Positions 49,840-57,746 of a DNA stretch of 64,000 nucleotides are shown here, piece after piece; positions within the stretch are counted from its first letter, which is position 1; each line of letters begins with the position of its first letter. The notes under the pieces were generated by a model that saw only the letters and a program-made list of their open reading frames with translations, ran no database searches and had not been told where the DNA came from. The stretch is from Draconibacterium orientale (GTDB taxonomy: Bacteria; Bacteroidota; Bacteroidia; Bacteroidales; Prolixibacteraceae). The stretch is from positions 1,674,001 to 1,738,000 of the forward strand of contig NZ_CP007451.1 of assembly GCF_000626635.1 (NCBI RefSeq), in the 5' to 3' direction. A program made the position numbers and the translations under genes.

Positions 49840-50529
49840 ATGGAAATTCAAAACCTGTCGTACCTGTTGCTACTGCTGATCTACCTGGTAATTCCGGTGG
49901 CACTCTGCTTTCAAAAAAAGGTGCGGTTTGTTTTCAGGCTAAGGTATATTTTGCCTGCCATAATTTTTGCCGGGGCTATTTTTATTATGTGGGATCTCCG
50001 GTTTACCCAAATGAGAATCTGGACCTTTAACCCGGATTACCTTACCGGAATTGAACTGCTCCGGCTACCCATCGAGGAATGGCTGGCATTTTTAATCATT
50101 CCGCTGTCATCCATTTACATTTACGAGTGGCTGAAAATTCGTTTCGAGGATTTTGAAAAGCCCAATGTTTTTGTGATTATCAGCCTTGTGCTTTTGCTTG
50201 CAACAGGAGTTTTAGCCTATGTTTTCCGCACCCGCATTTTTAGCTTCTTTACCTTCTTCCTGTCGGCAATATACCTGGGGTACACCGTTTTTCGCAACCG
50301 TTTCAGAAAATATTACACCAAATTTTACCTGGCGCTGGCCATCTCATTAATACCCTTTTTAATTGTCTCGGCACTGTTAAATTCGTTGCCGGCAATTGTT
50401 TACGATTCGGCCCACACCATGGGATTAGCCGTATTCGGCGTTCCCGTTGAAAAGATTGGTTACCTGTTTTTACTACTACTCATTAACGTAACCATCTACG
50501 AATATTTGAGCAACCGAAAGCAACAATAA
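49840..50529 (+). CDS. Lycopene cyclase-domain membrane protein (CrtYcd type)
   Basis: A 229-residue, very hydrophobic protein with six or seven membrane helices. It has two related halves, each with the hallmark of the heterodimeric CrtYc/CrtYd lycopene cyclases: PIEEWLAFLIIPL near residue 88 and PVEKIGYLFLLLL near 205. In the fused family these act on the ends of lycopene to form beta rings. No other carotenoid gene is near, apart from a polyprenyl synthase 30 kb away. The start follows from the promoter box inside the longer frame. It lies 11 bases before waaA, so the two share a transcript. Confidence 0.85.
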   Translation: MEIQNLSYLLLLLIYLVIPVALCFQKKVRFVFRLRYILPAIIFAGAIFIMWDLRFTQMRIWTFNPDYLTGIELLRLPIEEWLAFLIIPLSSIYIYEWLKIRFEDFEKPNVFVIISLVLLLATGVLAYVFRTRIFSFFTFFLSAIYLGYTVFRNRFRKYYTKFYLALAISLIPFLIVSALLNSLPAIVYDSAHTMGLAVFGVPVEKIGYLFLLLLINVTIYEYLSNRKQQ

Positions 50530-50540
50530 TTCAGAAAACG

Positions 50541-51779
50541 ATGAGCTTACTTTACAACCTTGGAATTTTGTTTTACGGATTCTTTATCCGTGTTGCAGCT
50601 TTATTTAATGAGAAAGCAAAACTGTTTGTTGACGGACGTAAAAACTGGAAAAAGAAGCTCGGTTCGGCTGTTGATAAAAACGCCTCGTACATTTGGTTTC
50701 ATTGTGCATCGCTGGGCGAGTTTGAGCAGGGCCGGCCGGTACTGGAGGAAATAAAAAAACAGTATCCGCAATGCAAAATCGCACTCACTTTCTATTCGCC
50801 TTCGGGTTACGAAATCCGAAAGAATTATGAAGTTGCCGATATCGTGGCCTATTTACCCATCGACACCAAAAAGAATGCGCAGGAGTTTATTCGCCTGATT
50901 CACCCCGAAAAAGTATTCTTTGTGAAATACGAATTCTGGTACAACTACATTACCGAACTCAAACGCCAACAAATTCCGCTTTATATTATCTCAGCTATTT
51001 TCCGCGAGAACCAGCAGTTTTTCAAATCAACGCCCTGGGGCAAATGGTATAGAAAAATGCTTCACAGCTTCGAGCATATTTTTATACAGAACGAAACTTC
51101 AGCCCAACTGCTTGAGCAGATTGGCATCAAAGACTATACGATTTCAGGCGACACACGCTTCGATCGGGTGGCCGAAATTGCCCGTGGTGCAAAAAAGTTT
51201 GAAATTGTGGAAAAGTTTAGAGGTAATAATGTAACCCTGATTGCCGGAAGCACCTGGAAGCCTGATGAGGAGCTGCTTGCAGCGTTTATTAACAACAGCA
51301 GCGATGTAAAAGTCATAATCGCGCCACACGAGGTTGCACCCGCAAATATTAACAGAATTCAGGAATTGTTTAAAAAACCGGCCATTTGTTTCAGCAAAGC
51401 CGATATTTCCGATATCGACAACTACAATGTGTTAATAATTGACTCCATCGGAATTTTATCATCACTGTACCAATACGGAAACATAGCATATATAGGCGGT
51501 GGCTTTGGTGTTGGCATTCACAATATTTTGGAAGCAGCCACTTTTAAACTGCCCGTTTTGTTCGGACCAAACTATTTAAAATTTAAAGAAGCGGTTGACC
51601 TGGTAAACGAAAAAGGAGCCTTCCCCATACAAAATTCTACCGGTCTGAAAGCTACACTTAACAAGCTCATCAACGATAAAACAAGCCTGCAAAATGCCTC
51701 CGGAATTTGCAAAAAATATATAGAAAAAAACGTGGGCTCAACAACACTTATCATCAATAAAGTTTTTAACAAAAAATAA
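50541..51779 (+). CDS. waaA: 3-deoxy-D-manno-octulosonic acid (Kdo) transferase
   Basis: A 412-residue GT30 enzyme that adds Kdo from CMP-Kdo to the lipid A precursor at the inner membrane. It has an N-terminal membrane anchor (MSLLYNLGILFYGFFIRVA), the family motif FHCASLGEFEQGRPV with the catalytic-base Glu near residue 60, FYSPSGYE near 95, FFVKYEFWYN near 131 and the CMP-Kdo site GGGFGVGIHNILEAA near 319. Length is normal. It follows the lycopene cyclase gene closely, an odd partner. Confidence 0.95.
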   Translation: MSLLYNLGILFYGFFIRVAALFNEKAKLFVDGRKNWKKKLGSAVDKNASYIWFHCASLGEFEQGRPVLEEIKKQYPQCKIALTFYSPSGYEIRKNYEVADIVAYLPIDTKKNAQEFIRLIHPEKVFFVKYEFWYNYITELKRQQIPLYIISAIFRENQQFFKSTPWGKWYRKMLHSFEHIFIQNETSAQLLEQIGIKDYTISGDTRFDRVAEIARGAKKFEIVEKFRGNNVTLIAGSTWKPDEELLAAFINNSSDVKVIIAPHEVAPANINRIQELFKKPAICFSKADISDIDNYNVLIIDSIGILSSLYQYGNIAYIGGGFGVGIHNILEAATFKLPVLFGPNYLKFKEAVDLVNEKGAFPIQNSTGLKATLNKLINDKTSLQNASGICKKYIEKNVGSTTLIINKVFNKK

Positions 51780-52094
51780 AAAACTGCACGCTTTTTGTTA
51801 GCAAATAATTATTCGAAAAATTGAATTTTTACAAGTAATATTCCGTTAACAAAAATCTTCATCAGCTAATATAAATTTTCAGTTTTGGTAAACTTTTCTC
51901 AACTATCAAACACATAACTATCTATACCTCTGCTATATAACAATTTAAAGTTGATAACTTTTAATTAATTAGCTCCCGAAAAAATTCCAAATATTTGTTT
52001 TCTATTCTATCTTGCATTACACAATTTGTTGTGATTGACATCTAAGAAAATCGAATATACATTCTTATAACTTTTAATACACTTACAGAAAAAA
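51780..52094. other. AT-rich leader region of the ribonucleotide reductase gene
   Basis: A 315-bp gap with no coding sequence. It contains two palindromic sites, described separately, but no cobalamin-riboswitch B12 box and no exact TAnnTTTG box. Confidence 0.6.
51985..52034 (+). promoter_or_regulatory. Candidate NrdR boxes upstream of the ribonucleotide reductase gene
   Basis: ACACAATTTGTTGTGA at 52019-52034 matches the NrdR-box consensus acaCwAtATaTwGtgt at about 13 of 16 positions. A second palindrome, CAAATATTTG, is centred 34 bases upstream and shares the CwA...TwG ends. NrdR normally binds such tandem boxes at 30-32 bases, so the spacing is a little long. No nrdR gene is in the window. 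Confidence 0.4.
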
Positions 52095-54647
52095 ATGGCA
52101 GTAAACGAAGTATCTGTAAAGGCCCCGGCGGGCAAAAAAATTTACGCTCAGGAAGAAGCAGTAAATGCCTCGCTCGAGTACTTCAAAGGAGACGATTTGG
52201 CAGCAAGAGTTTGGGTGAACAAGTACGCCCTTAAAGATTCGTACGGAAATATCTTTGAGCGAACACCGGACGACATGCACAAACGCCTTGCAAAAGAAAT
52301 CGCACGCATTGAAGAACGTTACCCAAATCCATTAACCGAAGAGGAAATCTACAGCGTCCTTAAAGATTTCAAGTACATAGTTCCGCAGGGAGGACCAATG
52401 ACCGGTATTGGAAACGACTATCAAATCGCGTCACTATCCAACTGTTTTGTAGTTGGCAACGATGGCGACTCCGATTCGTATGGCGGAATTATGAAAATTG
52501 ACCAGGAACAGGTGCAATTAATGAAACGCCGCGGAGGCGTGGGACACGACCTGTCGCACATCCGCCCAAAAGGCTCTCCGGTAAAAAACTCGGCATTAAC
52601 ATCAACCGGTATTGTGCCGTTTATGGAACGCTACTCCAACTCAACACGCGAAGTTGCGCAAGACGGACGCCGCGGTGCATTGATGCTTTCGGTATCGATT
52701 AAACACCCCGACTCGGAAAGTTTTATCGACGCAAAAATGGAGCAAGGCAAAGTAACCGGAGCCAACGTATCGGTAAAAATACAAGATGATTTTATGCAGG
52801 CTGTTGAATCGGGAACGCCTTACACGCAGCAATACCCGATTAACGGAAAAGCCCTGTACACCAAAAATACCGACGCCGGTAAAATCTGGAAAAAGATTGT
52901 AAAAAATGCATGGAAATCAGCCGAGCCGGGCATTCTGTTCTGGGATACCATTATTAAAGAATCGGTACCCGATTGTTATGCCGACCTGGGTTACCGCACG
53001 GTTTCTACCAACCCTTGCGGAGAAATTCCGTTGTGCCCTTACGATAGCTGCCGCCTGTTAGCCATTAACTTATACTCGTACGTAGAAAACCCGTTTACCA
53101 AAGACGCAAAGTTCAATTTCGAATTGTTTAAAGAGCACATCCACTACGCGCAACGCATTATGGACGACATTATCGATCTTGAGCTGGAAAAAATTGATGC
53201 CATTTTAGAGAAAGTTAAGGAAGATCCGGAAGCTGAAGAAATTAAATTCACCGAAAGAAACCTTTGGGAAAGCATTCGCCGGAAAGCAAAAGAAGGCCGT
53301 CGTACCGGAATTGGTATTACTGCCGAAGGCGACATGCTGGCTGCATTAGGATTACGCTACGGAAGCGACAATGCAACTGATTTCTCGGAAGAAATTCATA
53401 AAACAATTGCCGTTGAAGCATACCGCTCGTCGGTACACCTGGCAAAAGACCGTGGTGCATTTACCATTTACGATGCCGAGCGCGAAAAAAACAATCCGCT
53501 TATCAACCGTATTAAAGATGCCGATAATGGCCTTTACGAAAAAATGGTAAAATACGGCCGTAGAAATATTGCGCTGTTAACCATTGCTCCAACCGGAACA
53601 ACCAGCCTGATGACACAAACAACATCAGGTATCGAACCGGTTTTCCTGCCGGTTTACAAACGCCGCCGCAAAGTAAATCCGAACGACAAAGATGTTCGTG
53701 TTGATTTTATTGACGAAGTTGGCGACTCGTGGGAAGAGTACACCGTTTTCCATCACCATTTTAAAACATGGATGAAAACAAATGGTTACGATACCTCTGT
53801 TGAATATTCGCAGGAAGATCTGGACAAAATGGTAAAAGACTCGCCTTATTTCAAAGCTACATCAAACGATGTTGACTGGCTGAATAAAGTGCGTATGCAA
53901 GGCAGAATACAGAAATGGGTTGACCACTCGATTTCGGTAACCATTAACCTGCCTGCCGATGTTAAAGAAGAGTTGGTTGGCGACTTGTATTTCGAAGCCT
54001 GGAAAAGCGGTTGTAAAGGTGTTACCGTTTATCGCGACGGATCGCGCTCGGGCGTGCTGATTTCGAACGACGACAACAAGAAAAAAACCGAAGACGGTGC
54101 ATTCCCGCTGAAACGCCCTGAAAAACTGGAAGCCGACGTTGTACGTTTCCAAAACAACAAGGAAAAATGGATTGCATTTATCGGTTTAATGGATGGCAAA
54201 CCTTACGAGATTTTCACTGGTTTGCACGACGATGAAGACGGAATTCTGCTGCCTCGCTCGATAACAAAAGGTAATATCATTAAAAGCTGGGAAGGCGAAG
54301 AGTCGCGTTACGATTTCCAATACGCCAACAAACGTGGCTACAAAACCACTATTGAAGGATTGTCGCACAAGTTCAACCCGGTATACTGGAACTACGCCAA
54401 GTTAATTTCGGGAACATTGCGCCACGGTATGCCAATTCATAAAATTGTTGAGCTGGTAACCAGTCTGCAACTGGATAATGATACCATTAACTCGTGGAAA
54501 GCGGGTGTGGCACGCGCACTGAAGAAATACATTCCGGACGGAACGATTGCCGATGATGCCAAGTGTGGCGAATGCGGATCGGACGATGTAGTTTATCAGG
54601 AAGGCTGTTTAACCTGCCTCTCATGCGGATGCTCGAAATGCGGATAA
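52095..54647 (+). CDS. nrdJ: Adenosylcobalamin-dependent (class II) ribonucleotide reductase
   Basis: An 850-residue class II enzyme that reduces ribonucleotides using a B12-derived radical. Motifs include SLSNCFVVG near residue 115 (first redox Cys), RRGGVGHDLSHIRP near 142, the active-site NPCGEIPLCPYDSCRL near 306 (radical Cys with Asn and Glu) and APTGTTSLMTQTTSGIEP near 497. The C-terminus has six Cys (CGECGSDD...CLTCLSCGCSKCG) that form a zinc-ribbon-like tail and probably the thiol shuttle. There is no class I R2 subunit. It works with or without oxygen, as expected for an organism of changing oxygen supply. Confidence 0.96.
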   Translation: MAVNEVSVKAPAGKKIYAQEEAVNASLEYFKGDDLAARVWVNKYALKDSYGNIFERTPDDMHKRLAKEIARIEERYPNPLTEEEIYSVLKDFKYIVPQGGPMTGIGNDYQIASLSNCFVVGNDGDSDSYGGIMKIDQEQVQLMKRRGGVGHDLSHIRPKGSPVKNSALTSTGIVPFMERYSNSTREVAQDGRRGALMLSVSIKHPDSESFIDAKMEQGKVTGANVSVKIQDDFMQAVESGTPYTQQYPINGKALYTKNTDAGKIWKKIVKNAWKSAEPGILFWDTIIKESVPDCYADLGYRTVSTNPCGEIPLCPYDSCRLLAINLYSYVENPFTKDAKFNFELFKEHIHYAQRIMDDIIDLELEKIDAILEKVKEDPEAEEIKFTERNLWESIRRKAKEGRRTGIGITAEGDMLAALGLRYGSDNATDFSEEIHKTIAVEAYRSSVHLAKDRGAFTIYDAEREKNNPLINRIKDADNGLYEKMVKYGRRNIALLTIAPTGTTSLMTQTTSGIEPVFLPVYKRRRKVNPNDKDVRVDFIDEVGDSWEEYTVFHHHFKTWMKTNGYDTSVEYSQEDLDKMVKDSPYFKATSNDVDWLNKVRMQGRIQKWVDHSISVTINLPADVKEELVGDLYFEAWKSGCKGVTVYRDGSRSGVLISNDDNKKKTEDGAFPLKRPEKLEADVVRFQNNKEKWIAFIGLMDGKPYEIFTGLHDDEDGILLPRSITKGNIIKSWEGEESRYDFQYANKRGYKTTIEGLSHKFNPVYWNYAKLISGTLRHGMPIHKIVELVTSLQLDNDTINSWKAGVARALKKYIPDGTIADDAKCGECGSDDVVYQEGCLTCLSCGCSKCG

Positions 54648-54671
54648 TTATTAATTCGACTATACTAAAAG

Positions 54672-54702
54672 AGCCGGGATCAATTTTGATTCCGGCTTTT
54701 TT
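54672..54702 (+). terminator. Terminator of nrdJ
   Basis: AGCCGGGATCAA pairs with TTGATTCCGGCT (12 bp with one G-U) and is followed by T tract, 25 bases after the stop. Confidence 0.9.
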
Positions 54703-54990
54703 AATGAAAGTCTCCATCTTTTTATGTGTATTGCCTTCTGAGTTTCGTCCGGGAAAACCATCTGGCTTCGATCTGCTTTCTTAACCGGACGATTTCGCTT
54801 TGGTCATTTCGCCCCGGCGCTACGTACCAGGCTACCTGCCTGTCATCAGACAGGTTCACATTCAACGCTTTCAGCGCCATAAATAGTTTTTGATGTGTCG
54901 TAAATGCGCTTAGCGGGTTGAAACCGCTTAGCGCTTGTAAATTTGCAGAATCGTAACGCAAAAGCGATCAATTTTGATTCCGGCTTTTTT
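54678..54990. repeat. 25-bp direct repeat flanking a 288-bp palindrome-bearing unit
   Basis: The 25 bases at 54678-54702 (3' part of the nrdJ terminator) recur exactly at 54966-54990, 288 bases later. The second copy lacks the left stem arm. Between them lie the palindromes CCTGTC-ATCA-GACAGG (54839-54854) and GCGCTTAGCGG/CCGCTTAGCGC (54906-54934), features common in REP-like or MITE-like elements. It looks like an insertion or duplication event. Confidence 0.65.
54918..54945 (+). promoter_or_regulatory. Promoter-like site reading into the 42-bp array
   Basis: TAAATTTG (54938-54945) is an exact -7 box on the plus strand, with TTG at 54918-54920, 17 bases upstream. No gene follows it on this strand; transcription would cross the array and meet the hairpin at 55326. 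Confidence 0.35.
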
Positions 54991-55017
54991 GTGCAAAACA
55001 ACAAACCAATAGCGCAC

Positions 55018-55279
55018 AAACATTTGTTAATAGCCCACTTTTTGCTTGCTGATAACGCAAACATTTGTTTATGCCCTTAATTTGTTATCGGGAATGGCAT
55101 AAACAAATGTTCAAGCCCCCAATTTTTATTTTTTGATGTCGCAAACAAATGTTTAACACATGAATTACGAGTAAAACAAGCCTTGAACAAATGTTTAAGG
55201 ACCGAAAAAATGTTTTTTCAAGGCTTAAACATTTGTTTGAGGGAGCAAAAAGTATTTTTTAGTGACTTAAACATTTGTT
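55018..55279. repeat. Seven-copy 11-bp motif array with 42-bp period
   Basis: The motif AAACATTTGTT or its complement occurs at 55018, 55059, 55102, 55144, 55186, 55227 and 55269. Centre-to-centre steps are 41, 43, 42, 42, 41 and 42 bases. Orientation is + + - - - + +. Copies 1, 2, 4, 5, 6 and 7 are exact over at least ten bases; copy 3 has one end change. The motif is a palindrome around a TT/AA centre (AACA..TGTT). The 30-32 base spacers differ but have A/T tracts in the middle. Copies 2 and 3 form a 16-bp perfect stem (AACATTTGTTTATGCC), and copies 5 and 6 a 14-bp one. A weak eighth site (AACAATGG) is near 55311. Confidence 0.9.
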
Positions 55280-55325
55280 AATACCTGAAAATGACAGGAG
55301 GAGCTTATCAAACAATGGCACAAAA

Positions 55326-55356
55326 AAATGCCCCATCGAAAAACGATGAGGCATTT
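55326..55356 (-). terminator. Terminator of gcvH, probably bidirectional
   Basis: AAATGCCCCATCG and CGATGAGGCATTT form a 13-bp stem with one mismatch and a 5-base loop. On the minus strand a T tract follows; on the plus strand ATTTTAT follows. It lies 20 bases after the gcvH stop. Confidence 0.88.
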
Positions 55357-55375
55357 ATTTTATGCTGTAAATCTT

Positions 55376-55756
55376 TTAAGCTTCAATCATTGCTTTGTAA
55401 GCGTCAGCGTCCATCAGGTCGTCCAACTCTGCAGCATCGGCAATATTCACTTTAATCATCCATCCTTTTCCGTAAGGATCTTTGTTTACCAATTCAGGAT
55501 CGTCAGCCAGGTCTTCGTTAAACTCGGCAACTTCACCTCCAACTGGCATAAACAGGTCAGAAACGGTTTTCACTGCCTCAACTGTACCAAAAGTTTCACC
55601 TTTATCAAGTGTTTCACCTTCAGTTTCAATTTCAACAAACACAACATCACCCAGTTCTCCCTGGGCAAAATCGGTAACACCTACAACAGCTACATCTCCC
55701 TCAACGCGTACCCATTCGTGGTCTTGCGTATATTTCAAATCAGCTGGAATATTCAT
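55376..55756 (-). CDS. gcvH: Glycine cleavage system H protein
   Basis: A 126-residue lipoyl carrier protein. It shows the H-protein start [13 protein letters not shown]-like segment (here YTQDHEW near residue 10), the lipoylation site ETVKTVSDL-like (here [12 protein letters not shown], Lys near 63) and the C-terminal [15 protein letters not shown] near 92. It shuttles the aminomethyl group between the P, T and L proteins of glycine cleavage, and in many bacteria also serves lipoate relay. No gcvP, gcvT or lipoyl ligase gene lies beside it. It is monocistronic with a clear terminator. Confidence 0.96.
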   Translation of the reverse strand: MNIPADLKYTQDHEWVRVEGDVAVVGVTDFAQGELGDVVFVEIETEGETLDKGETFGTVEAVKTVSDLFMPVGGEVAEFNEDLADDPELVNKDPYGKGWMIKVNIADAAELDDLMDADAYKAMIEA

Positions 55757-55988
55757 ATTTTTAGTTTTAAATTATTTAAATCAAATCGATTGAAAACCAC
55801 CTTCTAAATCTATCGTTTTACAAATTCGCCGGGTGCATTTTCATTAAAGATATTTGCCAAAATTAAAACATTTTAATGAAAAACAACCCCCTTACACCCA
55901 TGCATTTCTCTGATTTTTATCGCATTTTATCTCACGGGGTACAAAATATGTGGTGCTTTTTGTATAATTGCAAAAATTGTAGAAAGAA

Positions 55989-56411
55989 ATGTATTCAAAA
56001 AAGATCAATTCGCCCAACGATCTCGAAATTGCTGCAAAGGAGCTAATTACAGCATTTAGCAACGACCGCGTTTTTGCATTTTACGGCAAAATGGGTGCAG
56101 GAAAAACAACTTTTATCCAGTCGGTTTGCCGTGCATTAGGATCAGACGATAATGTTACAAGCCCCACTTTTGCGCTGATAAACGAATACAATACTGCCGA
56201 TCTTGATTCAATTTTTCATTTCGATTTTTACCGGATAAAAGACATCGAGGAAGCTTACGACCTGGGCTACGAAGACTACATTTACAGCGGAAGTTACTGT
56301 TTGATTGAGTGGCCGGAAATGATCGAATCGCTGCTGCCCGAAAAAATGGTGGAGGTAAAAATCGAAGTCCTGGAAGATAATACCCGCCTGATTACCGCAC
56401 AGGAAATATAG
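55989..56411 (+). CDS. tsaE: tRNA threonylcarbamoyladenosine biosynthesis ATPase TsaE
   Basis: A 140-residue P-loop ATPase needed with TsaB, TsaC and TsaD to make t6A37 in tRNAs. The Walker A motif GKMGAGKTTFIQ is near residue 33, SPTFALINEY near 57, FHFDFYRIKD near 75 and the C-terminal LIEWPEM near 106, all typical. Length is normal. TsaD and TsaB genes are not in the window. It is followed after 107 bases by alanine dehydrogenase. Confidence 0.95.
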   Translation: MYSKKINSPNDLEIAAKELITAFSNDRVFAFYGKMGAGKTTFIQSVCRALGSDDNVTSPTFALINEYNTADLDSIFHFDFYRIKDIEEAYDLGYEDYIYSGSYCLIEWPEMIESLLPEKMVEVKIEVLEDNTRLITAQEI

Positions 56412-56518
56412 CCAGCCAATATCGCTTTCTACTTCCCGCTTAATTTTCTTTGAAAACTCCCCTTTTGCTTGTAAATTGCTGCTGTTGATTTCGTCAGGTA
56501 AATTCATTAAGTTCAACT

Positions 56519-57730
56519 ATGGAAAAAGCAAAAGAAAAGGTATCGATACCAAAAACCATGCTTCTGCCCAAAGAGGAGATGTTGGAGGTAAAAAAGAAGG
56601 GCCAGAAAATAAAAATTGGCGTTCCTTCTGATCTGTCGAAAGTTGAATACCGGGTACCTTTATCGCCGCAAGCCGTTGATTTACTGGTTTCGTACGGGCA
56701 CGAAATACTGATCGAACGCAATGCCGGCAAAGCGGCCAGTTACAGCAACGAAGATTACCAAAAAGCCGGCGCTACCATTGTTGAAACCAAAGAAGAAACT
56801 TTTCAGTGCGATATCATTTTACGCATTGCGCCATTTGATTGCGACGAAATAGATGCTTTGCGTGGCAACCAATTTATTATTTCAAACATGCAGATTCAGG
56901 CTCATTGCACTGAATCGATTCAGAAAATGATGCAAAAAAAGGTAACCACCATTGCCTTTGAATACCTCGAAAACGAAGATGGTTTTCTTCCTTTTGTGCA
57001 TCAAATGAGCCAGATTGCAGGCGTTACTTCCATTACCATTGCCAGCGAATACCTGAGTAATTCGCGCAACGGAAAAGGTGTTCTGTTTGGCGAAGTTACC
57101 GGTGTTACACCTGCCGAACTGGTAATAATTGGCACCAGTACAGCGGCTGAATATGCAGCACGCGCAGCACTCGGACTGGGGATTTTCGTGAAGGTTTTTG
57201 ATACTTCGGTTTACGAACTCAGCAAACTGGAAGAGAAATTGGGCCGGCGCATTTTTACGTCGGTATTCTACCCCAAGGTTTTGCGCAAAGCACTTATTTC
57301 GGCCGATGCGGTTATTGGAGCCACCTCCTTTAACACGCCGCCCAAATTTAAAGTGTCGGAAGATTTGGTAAAACAGATGAAAGAGGGTTCGGTAATTATC
57401 GATCTGAACGTGAGCCAGGGAGGCTGTTTCGAAACCTCAAAATGTACCGATTTCAACAACCCAACTTACACCAAACATGGCGTTGTACACTACTGTGTTC
57501 CGAATACTCCGGCTATGGTAGCCCGAACTGCTTCCATTTCGTTGAGTAATATTTTAATTCCAATTTTGCTTGCCATTGGCAACAACGGCGGAGTTGAAAA
57601 CTACATAAAAGTGTCGAAGGGATTCCGGAAAGGCGTGTACATCTACCACGGCATTCTCACCAACCACGATGTTGGCCGCATGTTCAACATCCCGTCGAAA
57701 GATATCGATCTCCTATTGGCAGTTTTTTAA
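56519..57730 (+). CDS. ald: Alanine dehydrogenase
   Basis: A 403-residue enzyme of the alanine dehydrogenase/pyridine nucleotide transhydrogenase family. It interconverts alanine with pyruvate plus ammonia using NAD. The N-terminal domain has the substrate-binding EYRVPLSP (Arg near 43) and the central FEYLENEDGFLPFVHQMSQIAG near 142. The NAD fold carries VIIGTSTAAEYAARAALGLG near 201 (GxSxA in place of the usual GxGxxG) and VGAT-like VIGATSFN near 262. A 30-residue N-terminal extension precedes the family start, as in other Bacteroidota members. A LytTR regulator gene begins 16 bases after it. Confidence 0.88.
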   Translation: MEKAKEKVSIPKTMLLPKEEMLEVKKKGQKIKIGVPSDLSKVEYRVPLSPQAVDLLVSYGHEILIERNAGKAASYSNEDYQKAGATIVETKEETFQCDIILRIAPFDCDEIDALRGNQFIISNMQIQAHCTESIQKMMQKKVTTIAFEYLENEDGFLPFVHQMSQIAGVTSITIASEYLSNSRNGKGVLFGEVTGVTPAELVIIGTSTAAEYAARAALGLGIFVKVFDTSVYELSKLEEKLGRRIFTSVFYPKVLRKALISADAVIGATSFNTPPKFKVSEDLVKQMKEGSVIIDLNVSQGGCFETSKCTDFNNPTYTKHGVVHYCVPNTPAMVARTASISLSNILIPILLAIGNNGGVENYIKVSKGFRKGVYIYHGILTNHDVGRMFNIPSKDIDLLLAVF

Positions 57731-57746
57731 ACAAGAAAAATATATT

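Larger units (their letters stand above)
54648..55375. other. 728-bp convergent intergenic region with repeats
   Basis: Between the stops of nrdJ and gcvH lie, in order, the nrdJ terminator, a 288-bp unit with palindromes that repeats half of that terminator, a 7-copy 42-bp periodic motif array and the gcvH terminator. The minus-strand frame 54722-54961 (79 codons) has no recognisable domain, and I do not call it a gene. Confidence 0.7.

Noticed and set aside
51780-52094. Cobalamin riboswitch before the B12-dependent ribonucleotide reductase
   Set aside because: No B12-box sequence and no matching stem architecture were found in this AT-rich leader.
54722-54961. A 79-codon minus-strand frame in the nrdJ-gcvH gap
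   Set aside because: It runs through the palindromes of the repeated unit, has no domain that I recognise and no promoter box. It fits better as repeat DNA than as a gene, though a search against relatives could change this.
55018-55279. CRISPR array
   Set aside because: Repeats are only 11 bp, occur in both orientations, and no cas gene lies in the window. Regular spacing of about 42 bp alone is not enough.
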